DNA from: Perlabentimonas sp046542995
GTDB taxonomy: Bacteria; Bacteroidota; Bacteroidia; Bacteroidales; Tenuifilaceae
DNA: 24,818 bases
Assembly (NCBI GenBank): GCA_046542995.1
Contig: JBKHAH010000050.1
Location: forward strand, 1-24,818
Direction: 5' to 3'
The notes beneath the pieces were generated by a model, which was given only the letters and a program-made list of their open reading frames with translations, was not told the DNA's origin and made no database searches. Position numbers and translations under genes: made by a program. Position 1 is the stretch's first letter. Each line of letters starts with the position of its first letter. Below are positions 20,697 to 24,818 of this stretch, piece by piece.

Positions 20697-23192
20697 CTAG
20701 TAATCGACCTCCACTATCGTGATGCCAGAACCACCAAACTCAACATGCTCATCGGCAAAGGATTTTACGAATGGCATGGTTTTTAGAAACTTCCTTATTT
20801 CCTGACGGAGTATGCCGTTGCCCTTGCCATGGAGTATGCGTACACGACCAATGCCAATCATAGCAGCCTCATCAACCAAACTCTGAACCTCCTCAATGGC
20901 CTCATCGGTTCGGTAGCCCCGTACATCAATATCGGACTTGAAATTAAGGCGCTTCTTATGTAAGTCGAACCCAACTCCGGTTTGGGGTGTGCGAACAGTC
21001 CGCTCTTCACGTCGGAACTCATTTATACCAACTTTTTCGAGCTTACTAACTTTTACAGTGGTTATCATGCTTCCAAAGGCCACCACGGCACTCTTGCCGC
21101 TTAGCTCCATAATATCGCCAACAGCATCCTGCCCTTCAATTCTAACTTTATCTCCCTTTGTCAGGGGGGGGGACTCAATTTTCGATACTGAAGCCAGGTT
21201 GGTGGGCTCGCCCCGTTTTTTCCTTCGCTCCGCGTTTCGTTGCTGCCTCTTCTGAATCTGCTCCATCTTTTTAGCAATGGCAGGGGCCTCTTCTACATCG
21301 CTCTTTTTCACCTTCTGCTTGTGCTCTTCCAGCCCCTTGCGTACCTTACGCGTTTGCTCCTTATCGGCCGATGACTCCTTAATCTCCCTTATTGTGTTCT
21401 CAATAATTCTATTTGACCCTGCTAAAATTTCCTGAGCCTCCTCCTTTGCTTTGGATAAAATTTCCTTACGCTCCTTCTTAATTGCTTCAAGCTCCTTAGC
21501 AAGTTCCTCCTCGTAACCCTCTGCTTTTTTGCTTGCTTTCCTGATGTTGTCGCGTTTCTTTTCCCAGTATCGTTTATCGCGCGAGATTACCCTTAGGTGC
21601 TTTTCAAAGGTGGTGTAGTCTGAGCCCGTTTTACTCTCAGCCAGCTTCAGAGTCTCTTCGGGGAGGCCAATCTTTCGGGCAATTTCAAAGGCAAAGCTAC
21701 TACCCGGCTTACCAACCTCCAACTTAAAGAGAGGCTCAATTCTTCCGGCATCAAACAGCATTGCGCCATTAACAATTCCATTTGTGTCGGCAGCAAAATG
21801 CTTTAGGTTTGAGTAGTGCGTGGTTATTACCCCGTAAGTTCTTAGCTCTGCAAACTTTTGAAGAATCGATTCGGCAATTGCTCCGCCGGCAACAGGCTCT
21901 GTTCCAGAACCAAACTCATCAATCAAAACTAAAGTCTGATTATCAGCGCTTTTAAGAAAATGCTTCATGTTGAGCAGATGCGAACTGTATGTACTCAAAT
22001 CGTTCTCAATGGACTGCTCATCGCCAATATCAATAAAAATTTTTCCGAAAATTCCCATTTCGGAATTCTCCAAAACGGGGGGCAAAAATCCGCACTGGAG
22101 CATGTATTGTGATATGCCAACTGTTTGTAAGCAAACAGATTTGCCACCAGCATTTGGTCCGGAGATAAGTAGAATATGATTATCTTCATCCAGTTCCATA
22201 TCAAGAGGCACCACCTCCTTCCCTTCACGTTTTAAGGCTAAAAACAGCAATGGATGAACTGCTTTGCGCAGATATAGCTTAGGTTTTTTATGCAGAATGG
22301 GCTTTGCTCCGGCTACATTGGTGGCAAACAGTCCCTTGGCACGTAAAAAATCAATATCACCAAGAAAATTGTACGATTTTAGTAGATCTGGCAGGTAGGG
22401 ACGAATGGTGTCAGCAAACTCAACCAAAATTCTCATAACCTCTCGGCGCTCCTCGTACTCCAGCTCACGAATCTCGTTGTTAATTTCAACCACCTCAACA
22501 GGCTCAATAAAAACCGTTTTACCAGTAGCCGATTCGTCCTGAATAAATCCTTTAAGCTTGCGCTTATTGGCAGCACCAACCGGTATAACAATCCTGCCAT
22601 CCCTCATGGATGTTGTTACATCCTTCTCAACAATTCCATCGGCCTGAGCAGCCTTAAGTATAGAGTTTATGCGCTTTGATACGGAGGCCTGCTTACGGAA
22701 AATATCGCCACGCAATTGGGCCAGCTCAGGAGAAGCGTTATCCTTAATTTTCCCAAACCTGTTAAGGATTTTGTCAATCCTTTCGGCCACAAAGGGGAAG
22801 TATTCAACATCCTTTGATAGAGCTGTAAGATGAGGATACTTTGGGCTATCGCCCCTTTTAAAGAAGGAGAGCACTGCTTTTATGGTATCGAGCGAGCGTC
22901 GTAGGTTGAATAGTTCTGTTTCATCTAGCCAGGTACCCTGCTTTTTAACTCGTTCAAGAAAAGGGGTTGTATCGGAATAGCCGTCAATTGGAAACGATGT
23001 TTCCATTTGGCATATTGTTTTCATCTCGGCGGTCAATTCAATCTGCTTGTTTACATTGCTAAATTGAACTTCAAAATCAGCATCTTGCACCTTACGTTTA
23101 CCAAGCTCGCAAAGGCACAAACCGGCCACCTGACCTCGAATTCTGTCGAAGCCAATTTTTTGCTCAAATGTATTTGGATATATACTTTGCAT
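20697..23192 (-). CDS. mutS2: MutS2 protein (ATPase and Smr nuclease)
   Basis: DNA- or ribosome-associated MutS paralogue, known in other bacteria for suppressing homologous recombination and for rescue of collided ribosomes. The 831 residues contain the core and clamp helices (1-330), Walker A ISGPNAGGKS (343-352), Walker B LVLIDEFGSGTEP, a long charged coiled coil (about 520-680), a KOW-like segment (LTKGDKVRIEGQDAVGDIM) and a C-terminal Smr domain with DVRGYRTDEAI, RILHGKGNGILRQEI. The domain order is standard and complete. A run of nine C in the coding strand (21172-21164 on the minus strand) encodes the Ser-Pro-Pro before the KOW-like segment and is a possible slippage site. The ATG at 23192 is preceded by a good -7 box. 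Confidence 0.95.
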   Translation of the reverse strand: MQSIYPNTFEQKIGFDRIRGQVAGLCLCELGKRKVQDADFEVQFSNVNKQIELTAEMKTICQMETSFPIDGYSDTTPFLERVKKQGTWLDETELFNLRRSLDTIKAVLSFFKRGDSPKYPHLTALSKDVEYFPFVAERIDKILNRFGKIKDNASPELAQLRGDIFRKQASVSKRINSILKAAQADGIVEKDVTTSMRDGRIVIPVGAANKRKLKGFIQDESATGKTVFIEPVEVVEINNEIRELEYEERREVMRILVEFADTIRPYLPDLLKSYNFLGDIDFLRAKGLFATNVAGAKPILHKKPKLYLRKAVHPLLFLALKREGKEVVPLDMELDEDNHILLISGPNAGGKSVCLQTVGISQYMLQCGFLPPVLENSEMGIFGKIFIDIGDEQSIENDLSTYSSHLLNMKHFLKSADNQTLVLIDEFGSGTEPVAGGAIAESILQKFAELRTYGVITTHYSNLKHFAADTNGIVNGAMLFDAGRIEPLFKLEVGKPGSSFAFEIARKIGLPEETLKLAESKTGSDYTTFEKHLRVISRDKRYWEKKRDNIRKASKKAEGYEEELAKELEAIKKERKEILSKAKEEAQEILAGSNRIIENTIREIKESSADKEQTRKVRKGLEEHKQKVKKSDVEEAPAIAKKMEQIQKRQQRNAERRKKRGEPTNLASVSKIESPPLTKGDKVRIEGQDAVGDIMELSGKSAVVAFGSMITTVKVSKLEKVGINEFRREERTVRTPQTGVGFDLHKKRLNFKSDIDVRGYRTDEAIEEVQSLVDEAAMIGIGRVRILHGKGNGILRQEIRKFLKTMPFVKSFADEHVEFGGSGITIVEVDY

Positions 23193-23212
23193 TACAAAAC
23201 AAATGTTTGGCG

Positions 23213-23220
23213 CAAAGATA
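23213..23220 (-). promoter_or_regulatory. -7 box of the mutS2 promoter
   Basis: On the minus strand TATCTTTG matches TAnnTTTG, 20 bases before the ATG at 23192, implying a short leader of about 15 nt. A -33 TTTG is not clear (TTTAG at 23248-23244 is the nearest). The remaining gap to 23335 shows only a CTAGCTAG palindrome. Confidence 0.5.
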
Positions 23221-23335
23221 GCTAGAGTTTAGGATTATTATAACTAAATAATTAGAAGCAACTGAATCAAGAAGTGAATTGCAAACCTAGCTAGCTGTAC
23301 TGGTTGATTTTTTCGTTACAAAGGAAAAGTAATTT

Positions 23336-24688
23336 TTACTCCATCAGTATAGCATCGTGATTTTGCCCCAGAAAGCCGGCCATATCTCCCGTAAGGGTAT
23401 TAATTTCTATCTCGGCAGCCTGCGCACTCATCTGGGCAGATATTAGGCGCGTTTGTGCATCCAATAGTTTATTCTGGCTCTCGCGTAATTCCAAATCCGA
23501 TATGGCTCCAAGCTGGAAACGCTCCCATGCTGCCTCCGCATTTCGCTGTGCTAAAACCACCGACTTCTCCTCCACTTTCACCAGCTCAATTGCCTGATTC
23601 AGCTCATTAACCAGCTTAAAAGCGGCATTCTTTAAACGCAACTCCAGCTCTTCGCGATTTAATTGTTGATTCTCAGCTATTATTCGTGCATTCTCTATAC
23701 GACGGGTAGCATTAAACCCATTGAACAAGGAAACCGAGGCCCCTATGCCAAACGATGGACCATTGGTTATATAGAGTTGCTGCTGTGCATCGGGGGTTCC
23801 GGTGCGGGCGAAATTATAGGCACCTGATACGTTAACTGTTGGGTACCGTGCACTTCTGGCCTCATCATATTCAAGTTCACCAACCCTTGTTTGCAATCGG
23901 GCATCGAGCATGGCTGGGTTATTCTCTTCAACTTTTTTGTATATTTCCGTAACCTCAATGTGGTTTGGCAGTGGAATTCTTGGGCATACCTCAAATTGCG
24001 CATTGGGCTCCCTCCTTAGTAGCCTATTCAAATCGGCTTTTAGATTTATAAGTCTGTTACGCTGACTTACAAACTGAGCGCTATCTGCCCTGTAATCAAC
24101 TTCAGCTTGCAGTTCCTGTAACTCATACCCAACGCCAATTAATGACTTTTCTTTGGCAACCATTAATCTCTGGCGCGAAAGCGACAAGCGTTCCTCAAAA
24201 GAATCAAAAAGTTTACGATTTAATGCAATATTGTAGTACGTATAAACAATATCGGCTATGGTATTCTCCACCTCCATTCGAAGGTATAGTTCGCTCTGCT
24301 CCTGGAACAGTTTCAACTTCTCTTTCCGAATAAACATTGCTAACCCATCAAAAACAGTCCAGTTAAGCTGAATGGCCGAAGTGAGATTATATGATGGGAA
24401 CATTGAAGTGCTGGAGTATGTTCCATCAGCATCGCGCTGGTATCTATCCTGATAAGCATTGGACTGATTGGCATCGATATTGATATTAGGAAGGTAGCCA
24501 GCATTGCCGATGGTATTATTATTGCGAGCAATGCTTGAGTTATTCTGAGCTATTTGTATTGAGTAGCTATTCTCCAACCCTAACCTTATTGCATCATCAA
24601 GCATAAGCGTATCCTGACTATGGCTAATTGATACAAAAAACAGGGATAAAACTATGTATATCAACGCACTTTTTCTATTCATCCTCAT
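23336..24688 (-). CDS. TolC-family outer-membrane efflux protein
   Basis: Outer-membrane channel partner of the RND pump encoded just upstream. From the chosen start it has 450 residues: signal peptide (MRMNRKSALIYIV...SISHSQ), then the two-fold repeated helical-barrel plan of the family (LMLDDAIRLGLENSYSIQIAQN; NNPAMLDARLQTRVGELEYDEARSARYPTVNVSGAYN; VSLFNGFNATRRIENARI; VLAQRNAEAAWERFQLGAISDLELRESQNKLLDAQTRLISAQ). I chose the ATG at 24688, overlapping the pump gene by 14 bases; ATG 24682 (8-base overlap) is equally possible. The frame is open to 24742, but that would place residues before the signal peptide and overlap the pump by 68 bases. The overlap indicates translational coupling in an adaptor/pump/channel operon. 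Confidence 0.9.
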   Translation of the reverse strand: MRMNRKSALIYIVLSLFFVSISHSQDTLMLDDAIRLGLENSYSIQIAQNNSSIARNNNTIGNAGYLPNINIDANQSNAYQDRYQRDADGTYSSTSMFPSYNLTSAIQLNWTVFDGLAMFIRKEKLKLFQEQSELYLRMEVENTIADIVYTYYNIALNRKLFDSFEERLSLSRQRLMVAKEKSLIGVGYELQELQAEVDYRADSAQFVSQRNRLINLKADLNRLLRREPNAQFEVCPRIPLPNHIEVTEIYKKVEENNPAMLDARLQTRVGELEYDEARSARYPTVNVSGAYNFARTGTPDAQQQLYITNGPSFGIGASVSLFNGFNATRRIENARIIAENQQLNREELELRLKNAAFKLVNELNQAIELVKVEEKSVVLAQRNAEAAWERFQLGAISDLELRESQNKLLDAQTRLISAQMSAQAAEIEINTLTGDMAGFLGQNHDAILME

Positions 24689-24818
24689 TGTGTACAATAT
24701 TTGCAGTTCCTTTTGAAATGTATGTGTACATGGCAGGTACAATATAAAGTGTAAGCCCTAATGCAAAAAGCAACCCCCCAATAATTGTTATACCCATTGG
24801 GATACGGCTGGTTGATGC
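24675..24818 (-). CDS. RND efflux pump, C-terminal end only (partial)
   Basis: The last 47 codons of an inner-membrane RND transporter, cut by the window edge. The visible residues form the final hydrophobic helix (MGITIIGGLLFALGLTLYIV) followed by PAMYTY and a charged tail ending HNEDE, as at the end of AcrB/CzcA-like pumps. It overlaps the downstream TolC-family gene. Pump subtype (drug or metal) cannot be told from this fragment. Confidence 0.8.
   Translation of the reverse strand, partial: ASTSRIPMGITIIGGLLFALGLTLYIVPAMYTYISKGTANIVHNEDE

Noticed and set aside
24689..24742. Start of the TolC-family gene at ATG 24742.
   Set aside because: It adds residues ahead of the signal peptide and a 68-base overlap with the RND gene; the starts at 24688 or 24682 give a normal short overlap.

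Overview
The window looks like chromosomal DNA of a member of the Bacteroidota, most likely class Bacteroidia. The evidence is the promoter grammar (TTTG about 18 bases upstream of TAnnTTTG, as before the lipoprotein gene at 1001), very A-rich translation starts, surface-type lipoproteins beside a TonB-dependent receptor with an N-terminal carboxypeptidase-regulatory-like domain, and family choices typical of the phylum (DUF1573, TPR-SpoIIE phosphatase, MutS2, LolD/MacB-like ATPase). The base composition is moderately AT-rich. No rRNA, tRNA, CRISPR array, transposase or phage gene was seen.

Layout. (1) 7-723, minus: ABC transporter ATPase; its partner permease probably begins at the window edge. 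(2) 1001-6077, plus: a four-gene locus of two related surface lipoproteins, a TonB-dependent receptor, and a lipoprotein that seems to carry two copies of a sulfite-oxidase-like (SUOX) fold without the molybdenum-ligand cysteine. (3) 12154-6102, minus: an SLC13/DASS-type transporter with an extra periplasmic domain, then a receiver protein, a TPR/SpoIIE phosphatase and a cNMP-binding histidine kinase, probably one transport and signalling group. (4) 15259-12392, minus: M20 amidohydrolase and divergent alanine racemase as a pair, then a separately transcribed DUF1573 protein ending in a clear intrinsic terminator. (5) 15375-18117: HAD phosphatase and SAM methyltransferase in a coupled pair on plus, converging on a polysaccharide-deacetylase-like protein on minus. 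(6) 18294-19770, plus: an MgtE magnesium channel with an elaborate leader. (7) 19917-24818: outer-membrane barrel protein, MutS2, a TolC-type outer-membrane factor and the last 47 residues of an RND pump.

The most interesting element is the mgtE leader (18294-18432). A Bacteroidota -7 promoter box precedes a 14-codon ORF, MEEDPYPSIRELDY, whose acidic/proline start resembles the MgtL leader peptide of enterobacterial mgtA (MEPDPTP...). Just after its stop are two mutually exclusive hairpins of about 12 bp. The second buries the Shine-Dalgarno-like AAGGAGG and the bases up to two before the mgtE ATG. A third pairing joins the Pro-Tyr codons of the leader to the 5' arm of the first hairpin, giving a 1:2 / 2:3 / 3:4 arrangement like the trp attenuator but acting on translation. 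I infer a magnesium-responsive peptide switch. It is unlike the M-box riboswitch, and I do not know of a description of it in this phylum.

Other points to follow up are the adaptor-protein-like insertion in the DASS transporter, the duplicated cofactor-ligand-lacking SUOX-like lipoprotein, the paired paralogous lipoproteins, the Asp-to-Asn changes in the racemase, and a run of nine G inside mutS2.
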